This document shows positions 1-7,297 of a DNA stretch of 12,924 nucleotides, one piece after another (position 1 is the first letter of the stretch; each line of letters starts with the position of its first letter). The translations under genes were made by a program, and so were the position numbers. This stretch comes from JAWSUT01 sp033549345 (GTDB lineage Bacteria > Bacillota > Dethiobacteria > Dethiobacterales > Dethiobacteraceae). The stretch spans positions 1 to 12,924 of the forward strand of contig JAWSUT010000047.1 in the NCBI GenBank assembly GCA_033549345.1, read 5' to 3'. A model generated the notes under the pieces. That model worked only from the letters and a program-made list of their open reading frames with translations, was not told the DNA's origin and did no database searches.

Positions 1-35
1 CAAGATCTGTCAAGAATATTTTCCCTTATTTTTAA

Positions 36-377
36 GGGTTTTTTGGGATCATAGGTATAATAATCCGGGAATGCAGGATAAAACTGCAAACGAGTGGAAG
101 CATTTTCCAACAGCAGGGAAAAATGCTGGACTTGTCTGACCCTAAATCAGTTACACAGCTGGAAAACCTGTTTTCACAGACAATTAAACAACAGGTGGAG
201 GATGCCATCGCCAAAGCACAGCAGGACTTCGAGGCAGACTACCTGGGAATAGGCCTTGCCTTAAAGAGAAGAAAGCCTGCAGAATTCAAAACCCTGAACT
301 GGGATGAGACCTTCCCCAATGTCCCCATAAATGTGGAAGTGGAATCCATGATCACCGGATCAGGGCTTTCACCTTAA
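36..377 (+). pseudogene. Ger(x)C-family spore germination protein, C-terminal remnant
   Basis: The frame from 36 to the TAA at 375-377 ends in the typical C-terminus of Ger(x)C lipoproteins (GerAC/GerKC type), the C subunits of nutrient germinant receptors on the spore inner membrane. Visible family marks are LDLSDPK, the helical stretch ending AIAKAQQDFEAD, LGIGLAL in place of the usual FGFG segment, then NWDETFPNVPINVEVE. The similarity already runs upstream of the ATG at 123 (KLQTSGSIFQQQGK), so that ATG is not a real start. An in-frame TAA lies at 33-35 and neither other forward frame gives a convincing continuation. The family is normally about 350-400 residues, so only about the last 100 are seen. 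Either the gene is broken by frameshift or deletion near the left edge, or its body lies outside and is disrupted. The family call is fairly sure; the pseudogene call depends on sequence to the left. Confidence 0.7.
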
Positions 378-430
378 GATTACAGTTTACACCCAGCATT
401 TCCCGACAATACGATACATTACGGAACGTA

Positions 431-458
431 TTGCATTTCATAGCCCATGTGTTAAATA
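431..458 (+). promoter_or_regulatory. Promoter of tRNA-like copy 1
   Basis: TTGCAT at 431-436 and TAAATA at 453-458 are separated by 16 bases. The intact tRNA gene has TTGCAA and TACAAT with 17 bases between them. The position relative to the tRNA-like start is the same to within one base, so this is the orthologous tRNA promoter, slightly decayed. Confidence 0.6.
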
Positions 459-468
459 ATCTTTGCGT

Positions 469-507
469 CGGGGCGTAGCACAGTTTGGTAGCGCGCTTGG
501 TTCGGGA
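469..507 (+). repeat. Truncated tRNA-Pro 5' half, copy 1
   Basis: These 39 bases match bases 1-39 of the intact tRNA-Pro (9977-10015) except for G to A at 480, which breaks one D-stem pair. The match covers the acceptor 5' strand, D arm, anticodon-stem 5' strand and loop TTCGGGA. It stops there and continues TGTTGTACCA. There is no T arm, no acceptor 3' strand and no CCA, so it cannot make a working tRNA. Confidence 0.85.
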
Positions 508-555
508 TGTTGTACCACTTTCCTAAGGCCACAAGAAAATATATCGAGAAATAAA

Positions 556-596
556 GGGTTTCTAGCGTGATTCATTCTCCCCAGAAACCCTTTTTT
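556..596 (+). terminator. Intrinsic terminator after tRNA-like copy 1
   Basis: GGGTTTCT (556-563) pairs with AGAAACCC (583-590) around a 19-base loop and is followed by six T. On the minus strand the stem is followed by TTTATTT, so it may work weakly in both directions. It would end a transcript of about 130 bases started at the copy 1 promoter and keep that promoter from reading into the ABC-F gene. Confidence 0.8.
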
Positions 597-671
597 GCGC
601 TATAAAGCTGCCAATTTACTGCATACGTTGCACCTGATAATTAAGCAAGAATAACCGCTGGGCTAAGGATC

Positions 672-699
672 ATCCAAGCGCCGGGCAATATCCTTGGAT
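672..699. repeat. Inverted repeat upstream of the ABC-F promoter
   Basis: ATCCAAG (672-678) and CTTGGAT (693-699) form seven perfect pairs around 14 bases, with no T run. AAGGAT at 665-670 could instead pair with ATCCTT at 690-695, so two exclusive folds exist. It lies upstream of the likely ABC-F promoter, so it would act as DNA (protein site) or be a relic. No function is assigned. Confidence 0.35.
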
Positions 700-717
700 A
701 CCCATTATCCTCACTAA

Positions 718-748
718 TTAACTTCCCTAGGTGAATAAATGTTATAAT
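718..748 (+). promoter_or_regulatory. Extended -10 promoter of the ABC-F gene
   Basis: TGTTATAAT at 740-748 is a perfect extended -10 (TG, one base, TATAAT). Only a weak -35-like sequence lies upstream (TTAACT at 718-723, or an offset by one or two bases). Transcription would start near 755 and give a leader of about 73 bases before the GTG at 828. No attenuator hairpin with a T run is visible in that leader. Confidence 0.6.
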
Positions 749-827
749 GTCTATGCAACTTTCAAGTACATGAAGATAATGATAGCCTATTTGAATGGTC
801 GACAATAATTGTGAGAGGTGCGGTTTT

Positions 828-2666
828 GTGATCTTATTATCTGCAGAAAATATCACCAAAAGCTATAGTGAAAAAAAGCTGCTTAATAACATTAGCCTAC
901 ATTTAAGTGAGGGGGATAAGGTCGGGGTTATTGGGATTAACGGTACCGGCAAGTCTACCCTTTTAAAGATAATCGCAGGCATTGAGCAATGTGACAGTGG
1001 AAAGATCAGCAAGCCTGCCGGGGTGGAGATTGGTTACTTACCGCAGAACCCTGTTTATGGTGAAAAACTGACCGTTTTGGAGCAGGTATTTAAAGATGCT
1101 TCCAACGAAACCATAGAGCTTAAGGATTATGAGGCAAAAGCTATTCTAACAAGGTTGGGGATTACAGACTTTGCTGCAGATGTTAGCCAGTTATCCGGGG
1201 GAGAGAAAAAAAAGGTGGCCATAGCCAGTGTCCTGGTTAACCCGTGCGAAATCCTCATCCTCGATGAGCCGACCAACCATTTGGATAACGACATGGTCTT
1301 ATGGCTTGAGAATTACTTCCGCAAGTATGCCGGCGCCATTCTAATGGTTACCCATGATCGTTATTTTCTTGATAGAGTTACCAATAGAATCGTCGAAATT
1401 ACCAGGGGGAATCTCTACAATTATCAAACTAACTATACAGAGTATGTGGAGCTAAAATTCCAGCGCGAGGAAAGGGAAATCAGCACAGAGCGAAAGAACA
1501 AGAGCCTTTACCGCAGAGAGTTGGAATGGATTAGGCGTGGGCCAAGGGCTCGGGGTACAAAGAGTAAAGAACGAATAGAGCGGTTTGAAAAGTTAAGGGC
1601 CAGGGAAAAGCCTGCTGAAGCTGAGAAGCTGAACCTTAATTCAGTGACTACTCGTCTTGGAAAAAAAACCGTAGAGATCAACAACATATCCAAAAGCTTT
1701 GGCGAGTTACAACTAATTCGAGATTTTGAGCATATTATTCTGCGTGATGCAAGGATAGGAATCATTGGTAAAAACGGATGTGGAAAATCTACCTTGTTGA
1801 AGATGATTGCTGGTGAGGTTACCCCTGACTGCGGTACCATAGCTATCGGGGATACAGTTAAACTCGGGTATTTCTCGCAGGAAAGTGAAGAAATGGACAC
1901 CTCTCTCAGGGTTATCGATTATATCAGGGGGATCGCTGAAAATATTGAGACTGTGGAGGGAACCTTAACTGCTGCTCAGATGCTGGAAAAGTTTCTTTTC
2001 CCTGCGGATTTGCAGTGGAATCGCATTGATAAACTTTCCGGCGGTGAGAGAAGAAGGTTATTTTTACTAAGGGTGCTCATGGATGCTCCTAATATTTTAT
2101 TGATGGATGAACCTACAAATGATTTGGATATTGAAACACTGGTGATCCTGGAAGATTATTTGGAGAACTTCAATGGAGCGGTAGTGGTCGTCTCCCATGA
2201 CCGCTATTTCTTAGATAAAGTGGTCGATCGGATCTTTGAGTTCCAAAGTGATGGGACGTTAAAACAATATGTAGGCGGTTATACAGATTATTTAGAGAAC
2301 TGTACAGAACAAGCCAAACAGGACAAGCAGGAAACAAGGAAAAGCCGGCATGTGACCGACAATAAAGACAGTAAAAGAGAAACTAACCCGAACACATCAG
2401 CTGAGCACCCCACAAAACAAAGAAAACTCAAGTTCTCTTATAAAGAGAAAATGGAATATGAAGAGATAGACAACATTATTGAAGAGCTTGAAGAGCAGCT
2501 CAAGGCAGTAGAGAAGGAGATTCAACGCGAGGCCAGTAACTATTCCAGGTTAAGGGAATTATTGCCTCAGAAAGAAGAGCTGGAAATTACGTTAGCTTTA
2601 AAAATGGAACGTTGGGTTTATCTAAACGATTTGGCAGAACAAATTGCAGAGTCTTCACAGAACTAA
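828..2666 (+). CDS. ABC-F family ATPase, Uup-like
   Basis: A soluble tandem ABC ATPase of 612 residues without membrane segments; ABC-F proteins act on the ribosome rather than in transport. ABC1 has Walker A GINGTGKS (36-43), signature LSGGE (122-126), Walker B ILILDE (142-147) and H176. A charged linker with WIRRGPRARGTKSKERI follows (about 205-270). ABC2 has Walker A GKNGCGKS (314-321), LSGGE (403-407), ILLMDE (423-428) and H457. A basic spacer and a C-terminal coiled coil (about 535-612) complete the Uup/YfmR-type layout. Both catalytic sites look intact. The start is GTG at 828, seven bases after GAGAGGTG; the in-frame ATG at 795 has no ribosome site and adds eleven residues unlike the family. 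Uup-type members handle DNA-structure tolerance and ribosome problems, while other ABC-F proteins protect against ribosome-binding antibiotics. The linker suggests Uup/YfmR, so resistance is not claimed. The gene stands alone between two tRNA-like units. Confidence 0.93.
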   Translation: MILLSAENITKSYSEKKLLNNISLHLSEGDKVGVIGINGTGKSTLLKIIAGIEQCDSGKISKPAGVEIGYLPQNPVYGEKLTVLEQVFKDASNETIELKDYEAKAILTRLGITDFAADVSQLSGGEKKKVAIASVLVNPCEILILDEPTNHLDNDMVLWLENYFRKYAGAILMVTHDRYFLDRVTNRIVEITRGNLYNYQTNYTEYVELKFQREEREISTERKNKSLYRRELEWIRRGPRARGTKSKERIERFEKLRAREKPAEAEKLNLNSVTTRLGKKTVEINNISKSFGELQLIRDFEHIILRDARIGIIGKNGCGKSTLLKMIAGEVTPDCGTIAIGDTVKLGYFSQESEEMDTSLRVIDYIRGIAENIETVEGTLTAAQMLEKFLFPADLQWNRIDKLSGGERRRLFLLRVLMDAPNILLMDEPTNDLDIETLVILEDYLENFNGAVVVVSHDRYFLDKVVDRIFEFQSDGTLKQYVGGYTDYLENCTEQAKQDKQETRKSRHVTDNKDSKRETNPNTSAEHPTKQRKLKFSYKEKMEYEEIDNIIEELEEQLKAVEKEIQREASNYSRLRELLPQKEELEITLALKMERWVYLNDLAEQIAESSQN

Positions 2667-2682
2667 ATAGTTTCATGAAACA

Positions 2683-2786
2683 CTTTTCCCAGGATTCATC
2701 AGCGTCCTGGTTTGAGTCGACGTGTCACCTTACGTTACGCGAACCGGCATCATAGGTTCTTTATCTTCATATTCAAGTCGGTCCAT
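2683..2786 (-). pseudogene. Decayed fragment of a paralogue of the CARDB-like protein gene
   Basis: Read on the minus strand this gives RLEYE, then (M)MPVRVT, an in-frame TAA, GDT, then TLMN-GK. This matches residues about 290-319 of the intact gene at 3143-4498, where the stop position holds Gln and the neighbouring words are RLEYE, MPVRVTQGDT and TLMNLGK. The DNA also aligns: TACGCGAACCGGCAT is shared, and TTCATATTCAAG recurs. The fragment begins 17 bases after the ABC-F stop and lies in the same orientation as the intact gene. It shows that a second copy of at least part of the operon once stood left of copy 2 and was almost entirely lost, with ABC-F now abutting it. Confidence 0.8.
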
Positions 2787-2901
2787 CATCTACTGTGCTG
2801 CTTTTAGGCCAAGTAAATTATTCTATAAACAAAATGTAAATAGCATCCTTGCAGCCAAAAATAGAGAAAAATCCCTACGAGCCCTTATTTCATCGCAAGT
2901 A

Positions 2902-2930
2902 TTGCAATTTATCCCGGGCTATGTTACAAC
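2902..2930 (+). promoter_or_regulatory. Promoter of tRNA-like copy 2
   Basis: TTGCAA (2902-2907), a 17-base spacer and TACAAC (2925-2930) match the promoter of the intact tRNA-Pro almost base for base. The tRNA-like sequence starts 12 bases after the -10, so transcription should begin a few bases before it. Confidence 0.7.
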
Positions 2931-2941
2931 AATCTTTACGT

Positions 2942-2980
2942 CGGGGCGTAGCGCAGTTTGCTAGCGCGCTTGGTTCGGGA
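2942..2980 (+). repeat. Truncated tRNA-Pro 5' half, copy 2
   Basis: This is identical to bases 1-39 of the intact tRNA-Pro except G to C at 2961, which hits the conserved GG of the D loop. It departs after TTCGGGA, at the same base as copy 1, and continues TGATGAACCAA. GAACCAA pairs perfectly with TTGGTTC, so the anticodon arm is replaced by a longer hairpin with loop GGGATGAT. No 3' half or CCA is present. Confidence 0.85.
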
Positions 2981-3029
2981 TGATGAACCAATTTCCATGC
3001 GTCACAGTCAAAAAACATCGATAAATAAA

Positions 3030-3069
3030 GGGTTTCCGGCAAGTATGATCTCGCCGGAAACCCTCTTTT
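3030..3069. terminator. Bidirectional intrinsic terminator after tRNA-like copy 2
   Basis: GGGTTTCCGGC (3030-3040) pairs perfectly with GCCGGAAACCC (3053-3063) around 12 bases. On the plus strand TCTTTT follows; on the minus strand TTTATTTAT follows. It can end the copy 2 transcript and also the convergent five-gene operon, whose last stop codon lies 80 bases away at 3143. Confidence 0.8.
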
Positions 3070-3142
3070 GGTGTTGCTAAACTGCCAAACTACTGCAATT
3101 GGTGCAGCGTTTTAAACATCTTAAAACCCTAATTTATGACTA

Positions 3143-4498
3143 CTACAATCTCATTTCGTCCTCTTCCCGAGCTTTTTTTTGTTTATGATAACGAGATAAA
3201 AGGATGTAGGCCAAAATTATAAAAAATATTCCACCGGCGATATAGGCTACCCGGGGAAATGCTGAAACCGGAGATGAAACACTTTCAACAACAGCAGGTG
3301 TAATATCTAGATTTTTCTCAATGGTAGTGGAAAGCGGAATTTCTTTTTCATAGTACTCACCGTATTCATCTTCATACGACAGATGCAGTAAGCCCTCAAC
3401 CGTACCAAGCACATCCGACCCTACCCGAAAGTTTGTTCTTCCTGTTTGGGAATTGCCTGGCTGAATCGTACCCACAAGTATGATTCCACCTGAACTTAAT
3501 CCCGGAATATCAACTTTTAACAGCGCGTTGTAAATTGTGCTTTTTCCCAAATTCATTAGCGTCATGGTTAAAGTCGGCGTATCGCCCTGCGTTACGCGAA
3601 CCGGCATTGCAGGTTCTTCATATTCAAGCCGTACCGGCTGCCTCACTTGCAGGACAACCTGGTCTGAGGTGCTAATCGGATTGCCGTGACTGTCTTCATA
3701 TTCCATTGAAATTGTAGCCAAATGAGGTTTAGACTGCGCCGTGGTAGCAGCCATGATATCAAAACTCCAGCTATACGTGCTACCTTTGGCAATTTTACCG
3801 CGGTATTTCGTACCTGTACCCACCGGTAGTATCTCACCGCTGCCATCTGAGAAAGCAAATTTAATATTCTTAACTGACTGTGAACTGCTGGTATTTCGTA
3901 TTGTCACTGTAAGTGCAGCACTTTCTCCTGCTTCCAAATAGGCCTGATCCAGCTTATAGCTTTCTACCATCAGCTTGGGTTGAGATGATGGCGCTTGTAC
4001 CGGCTCAGGCTCGGAGGTGGATGGGTCAATACCATCACCTACATGAGCATAAAGCACAAACTCCTGCAAAAACGTTTCTCCGTCATCGGTCACTCCGCTT
4101 ACTCGTAACGTTACGGGATAATTACCGTTTACACGTTTTTCCGTCAGGGGCAGCGCAAACCAGATTAGGTAGGACTCTACAGTTTCGCCATCAAAGGTGT
4201 AACTCTTTTTGTCAAACTGGTTCTCAAAATTTTTATAAACAAACGGAGAATTTGCGGGGTCACCGAGGCTTACGGCGGCAGTAAGACTGCCTGCTACCGA
4301 TTCAGAGAACAAAGGAAGTACCACAGCCGCCTTACCGTCAGAGACTGTAGGTAAATATCCGTGAGCATAGCTCTTCTCCATTCCTTCATAAACATGGTTG
4401 GTATCAATGGATAAAACCGGTCCTGAGGCGGAAGCCTTTGCCATAGCTGCTGAACCGAATACCAATACGAACATAATCAAGCAAAAGAATCGTTTCAT
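3143..4498 (-). CDS. Exported, C-terminally anchored protein with CARDB/NEW3-like domains
   Basis: 451 residues. A signal peptide (MKRFFCLIMF onward, small residues to about 25) is followed by a region without a named domain (30-155), a Ser/Pro-rich linker (158-174) and two Ig-like beta domains at about 177-287 and 288-396. These have the CARDB/NEW3 look, e.g. LTVTIRNTSSS and LTMTLMNLGKS. One membrane helix (about 416-435) and a basic tail close it, so the bulk sits outside the membrane. A ribosome site AAGGAGGAGG lies just before the ATG, which starts 12 bases after the permease stop, so this is the last gene of the operon. Proteins of this kind are often encoded beside MacB/FtsX-type ABC transporters. 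A role as an extracytoplasmic partner or substrate-binding part of that transporter is inference. The name rests on fold-like pattern, not a signature motif. A broken paralogue fragment lies at 2683-2786. Confidence 0.8.
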   Translation of the reverse strand: MKRFFCLIMFVLVFGSAAMAKASASGPVLSIDTNHVYEGMEKSYAHGYLPTVSDGKAAVVLPLFSESVAGSLTAAVSLGDPANSPFVYKNFENQFDKKSYTFDGETVESYLIWFALPLTEKRVNGNYPVTLRVSGVTDDGETFLQEFVLYAHVGDGIDPSTSEPEPVQAPSSQPKLMVESYKLDQAYLEAGESAALTVTIRNTSSSQSVKNIKFAFSDGSGEILPVGTGTKYRGKIAKGSTYSWSFDIMAATTAQSKPHLATISMEYEDSHGNPISTSDQVVLQVRQPVRLEYEEPAMPVRVTQGDTPTLTMTLMNLGKSTIYNALLKVDIPGLSSGGIILVGTIQPGNSQTGRTNFRVGSDVLGTVEGLLHLSYEDEYGEYYEKEIPLSTTIEKNLDITPAVVESVSSPVSAFPRVAYIAGGIFFIILAYILLSRYHKQKKAREEDEMRL

Positions 4499-4510
4499 TT
4501 CTCCTCCTCC

Positions 4511-7297
4511 TTACAACTCGCGGATGTTTTCCACGATGCTGTCTTTGAGGATACCTGTCACCTTCATGCGAACGTTTAGGTAGCAGATTCCAAACAGTAT
4601 AGCCACGAACATGAGAGGTTGCCAGAGTGGGATAGTGGCGATAGTCACTACCTGCTTATCCTTTATAAGCAACCACCTGGCCAGAGCCAGCTGTATTGTC
4701 ATGCCAATACCTGTTCCCCAGGCAAACATAGATACCAACTGCCACAGATAAGAATGTAATATCTCACGCTCGGATGCCCCAACCGCCCGAATGGCACCGA
4801 TTTCACGTTTACCCGCACGAATACGGGCAGATAAAGCATTATTCACCATACTTACACAGATAGCAAAGAATAATATGACAACAGTACCCGCTGCTATAAG
4901 TAAGCCATATCCCATGTCCCTGTTCTCTCTGGCCAATGCTATATTCGACCTAACATCGACACCGCGTGTTCTTGCTGCAATATGAGCAAGATTTGCGTCC
5001 AAATATTCTTCCATCTCCGAATCAGGGCTCTCGTAGAGAGTAATATGGAGAGAATGATAGGGCCGGTTGAATCCAAGCGCCTGTAAGCCCGCTGTTGTGG
5101 TGACGAGATTGCCAACTTCAGGATGGGAATTAAAGAAGTAGCTGTACAGGTTCTTCTCTCCAGCCGATAGTTCCAGTATAGCGCCAATAGTTACTTTCCT
5201 GTCCTCTCTGGTCACATCATCCGGCAGAAGGCGGCTGCCATCATAATTGTACATTCGGGGTCCGTCGGGGTGATCTAACGGGCCCTCAGAGTATAGCAGG
5301 CTTACGGTAAGGGGATCACCCACTTTGAACATGTCGTTCTGATAAACATTAGTGTATTCAATATTGCTGTTTAATTTAAAGTCCGCATTAAACCAGGTAT
5401 CATCACCGCTTTCCATTTCATAGATGCCATACTCTGCCGGAGCGATGACAAGCACTTCTTCACCGGCAGCTAATTTTTCCAGGTCAATGCGCCCCGCAGA
5501 TACAAACGGCGATAGTCTTTCCACAACTTCAGCATCAATACCTGTAAAATCTACGGTGAGGTAGTCCTGCTCATAACCGTACTTTGCCTTACTTTCAAGA
5601 TAGCTTTTATGCGCCATCTCCCGTCCACGCTGCATATCCGGATGGTCTGACGGGTGCGGCTCCGGTGAAAGGTACTCAAACCGCCAGCTATCATGGGCAA
5701 GCATATAAGGCGTAATCTTGTCGGTAAGTATCTTTATACTCATATTTTTGTAACCCGTAACTGATTTTACGCCTGCCAGCGCAGCAATATCCGCCTTATC
5801 CTGCTCAGTTATACCGGGTGAGTAATAATCGAATTCCATCAACCAATCAATCATCTTACCTTGTTGATACAGGGTGTAGTCCCAATCAAAATGCCAGGAC
5901 ACAGGGCTTAATAGCGGCTTTGCAGCAAGCGCTAACAGCGACATTAAAACAATGCTGACAACAAGCATTGCGGTAATACTTAATTGCCTGTTTTTATAAA
6001 GTGTGAGGTTGCGCTGAGCAATGAGGCGCGGCACATCAAAAAAATCCTTGCTTTTTACTTTACTTCTCTTTACTTTCCGGGCTAAATCCACATCCCGTAT
6101 CGCCTGCATGGGGGGAATTTTAGCTGCCTTGCGCAACGGAATCGAAGCGGCAAGCATCACGCACAGCACACCGGCGGCTGCCACCGCCAAAATGATCAGC
6201 ACATTGGGACGGAAAATATAGCTGGGGCCCATCACCTCAGTAATTCCCCATACTGTCAGCAATGCCAGCAGCAAACCCAGAGGGATAGAAATTACAGCGA
6301 GAATAAGTGTCTCTCTGCCAAAAACATCACGGATTTGTTTTCTTGTCGCTCCCACAGCACGAAGCAGTCCGATCTGACGCTTTCGCGATTCCAGGTTTGC
6401 CGAAAATGCATTGATTATGCCAAGACAAGCCGCCAATACCAATACCAGGGCAATGACAATAAAAAATAAGGAGGTTGCCAAAATTGAGTCGGTCCCATCG
6501 TTAACACTACCAAAAAAACTAAACCCCGTGTTAATAGCTGCCCAACCGTAGTCGTTCATAATTCCGTGCTCTTTCATAAATGAAGTTAAACGATCAAATG
6601 AAGTGCGGGCATCCTGTGCGTAACGGCCATATACATTGATAATCTCCTTACCACCCGCAGTGATTTGTTCTTCAGCAAAGAGTACACCCGCTGGGTAGTC
6701 ATTATAGGCGGGAGCAGAAGGACCCCTCCGTTCCAAATGAATCAGCTTATCGTTAAGAACACCCACAAGGGTGTACTCCTTTTGTACCGGTAAGTCCATA
6801 AAACCCCTGCCGTCCGGAACCAAGAGCGTTAGTGTTATCGTATCATCCACCACTGCGCCGGTACGCAGCCGGGCCAGTGTGCTTTGTTCCAGAGCAATCT
6901 CTCCTGCCTTTTCAGGCAGTCTGCCTTCTATTGTATCTTTACGAGCCAGAGCAAGCGCAGAATCATCAAACACCGCAACAGAGAAACCGTGGTTTTGGCT
7001 TTTTCCGTCGGGGAGCACATAGCCATGGATCTTTGCAATTCCATACTCGGAAAAAATTCCGGTTAGAATCAATTCATCCAGCGGTGCATCTTTACTATTG
7101 AACATAATTGCATCCTGCTCACCGAAACGGTGATAATGACGTTCTCTCAGGGAAGTAAACATTGTTGAAGCAAACAGAAGTGTTGTGGCTACAAAGTAGA
7201 TTGCAAGCACAATACCTATAATCAGCAGCGAATACTGTCTCCGTCTTCCCCGAATATTACCAATGGCAATAGAATTGATAGTAACGTTTTGCTTCAT
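4511..7297 (-). CDS. Large FtsX/MacB-type ABC transporter permease
   Basis: 928 residues with eight predicted membrane helices in a duplicated FtsX layout: 23-45, 272-298, 329-352, 365-388, 438-458, 796-818, 849-875 and 884-907. The two large extracytoplasmic domains are about 46-270 and 460-795. Each half has the conserved FtsX coupling segment next to the membrane, RKRQIGLLRAVGATRKQI (305-322) and GKREIGAIRAVGASEREI (829-846), which contacts the ATPase. Such type VII transporters do not move solute through the membrane in the usual way; they transmit ATP hydrolysis to the outer face, for example to expel peptides or lipids or to act on the cell wall. The ATG overlaps the ATPase stop as ATGA and has GGGAGGG six bases upstream, so the two are translationally coupled. 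With eight helices and two outer domains it differs from the ten-helix BceB design, although the kinase beside it looks BceS-like. Substrate unknown. Confidence 0.92.
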   Translation of the reverse strand: MKQNVTINSIAIGNIRGRRRQYSLLIIGIVLAIYFVATTLLFASTMFTSLRERHYHRFGEQDAIMFNSKDAPLDELILTGIFSEYGIAKIHGYVLPDGKSQNHGFSVAVFDDSALALARKDTIEGRLPEKAGEIALEQSTLARLRTGAVVDDTITLTLLVPDGRGFMDLPVQKEYTLVGVLNDKLIHLERRGPSAPAYNDYPAGVLFAEEQITAGGKEIINVYGRYAQDARTSFDRLTSFMKEHGIMNDYGWAAINTGFSFFGSVNDGTDSILATSLFFIVIALVLVLAACLGIINAFSANLESRKRQIGLLRAVGATRKQIRDVFGRETLILAVISIPLGLLLALLTVWGITEVMGPSYIFRPNVLIILAVAAAGVLCVMLAASIPLRKAAKIPPMQAIRDVDLARKVKRSKVKSKDFFDVPRLIAQRNLTLYKNRQLSITAMLVVSIVLMSLLALAAKPLLSPVSWHFDWDYTLYQQGKMIDWLMEFDYYSPGITEQDKADIAALAGVKSVTGYKNMSIKILTDKITPYMLAHDSWRFEYLSPEPHPSDHPDMQRGREMAHKSYLESKAKYGYEQDYLTVDFTGIDAEVVERLSPFVSAGRIDLEKLAAGEEVLVIAPAEYGIYEMESGDDTWFNADFKLNSNIEYTNVYQNDMFKVGDPLTVSLLYSEGPLDHPDGPRMYNYDGSRLLPDDVTREDRKVTIGAILELSAGEKNLYSYFFNSHPEVGNLVTTTAGLQALGFNRPYHSLHITLYESPDSEMEEYLDANLAHIAARTRGVDVRSNIALARENRDMGYGLLIAAGTVVILFFAICVSMVNNALSARIRAGKREIGAIRAVGASEREILHSYLWQLVSMFAWGTGIGMTIQLALARWLLIKDKQVVTIATIPLWQPLMFVAILFGICYLNVRMKVTGILKDSIVENIREL

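Larger units (their letters stand above)
429..632 (+). repeat. tRNA-Pro-derived repeat unit, copy 1 (promoter, tRNA 5' half, terminator)
   Basis: This unit aligns with 2900-3107. The shared parts, in order, are: a TTGCA -35 element and a -10 element, the first 39 bases of tRNA-Pro, then TGnTGnACCAnTTTCC, then ATCGAnAAATAAAGGGTTTC opening a terminator hairpin, and finally CTGCCAA and TACTGCA a few bases past the terminator (608-632). The intact tRNA at 9977 shares the promoter and tRNA 5' half but none of the 3' side. The unit is therefore not just a decayed tRNA: its right part is a second conserved sequence joined to the tRNA at a fixed point. It may be an attachment-site junction or a small RNA gene. 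Confidence 0.75.
2900..3107 (+). repeat. tRNA-Pro-derived repeat unit, copy 2
   Basis: Same organisation as 429-632. Upstream similarity with the intact tRNA locus extends further here: AAAATCCC, CCCTTATTT and ATCG precede the -35 in both (about 2870-2901 against 9903-9936). The right end carries CTGCCAA (3082-3088) and TACTGCA, and CTGCA/TGCAG forms a small dyad at 3093-3107. The unit sits between the ABC-F/remnant module and the five-gene operon, whose last gene ends 36 bases further on in convergent orientation. Confidence 0.75.

Noticed and set aside
469..507. Functional tRNA at copy 1 or copy 2
   Set aside because: Neither has a T arm, acceptor 3' strand or CCA; the tRNA sequence stops in the anticodon loop.
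770..808. 12-codon leader peptide (MKIMIAYLNGRQ) in the ABC-F leader
   Set aside because: ABC-F resistance genes can have leader peptides, but here there is no ribosome site and no attenuator hairpin.
2670..2689. Terminator directly after ABC-F (GTTTCATGAAAC followed by TTTT)
   Set aside because: The palindrome leaves only about four pairs with a usable loop and the T run is short; too weak to call.
2722..2964. 80-codon plus-strand frame ending in the tRNA-like sequence (also 9817-9999)
   Set aside because: Both end in the same residues only because the tRNA 5' end is repeated; the first part reads the antisense of the operon-gene scrap.
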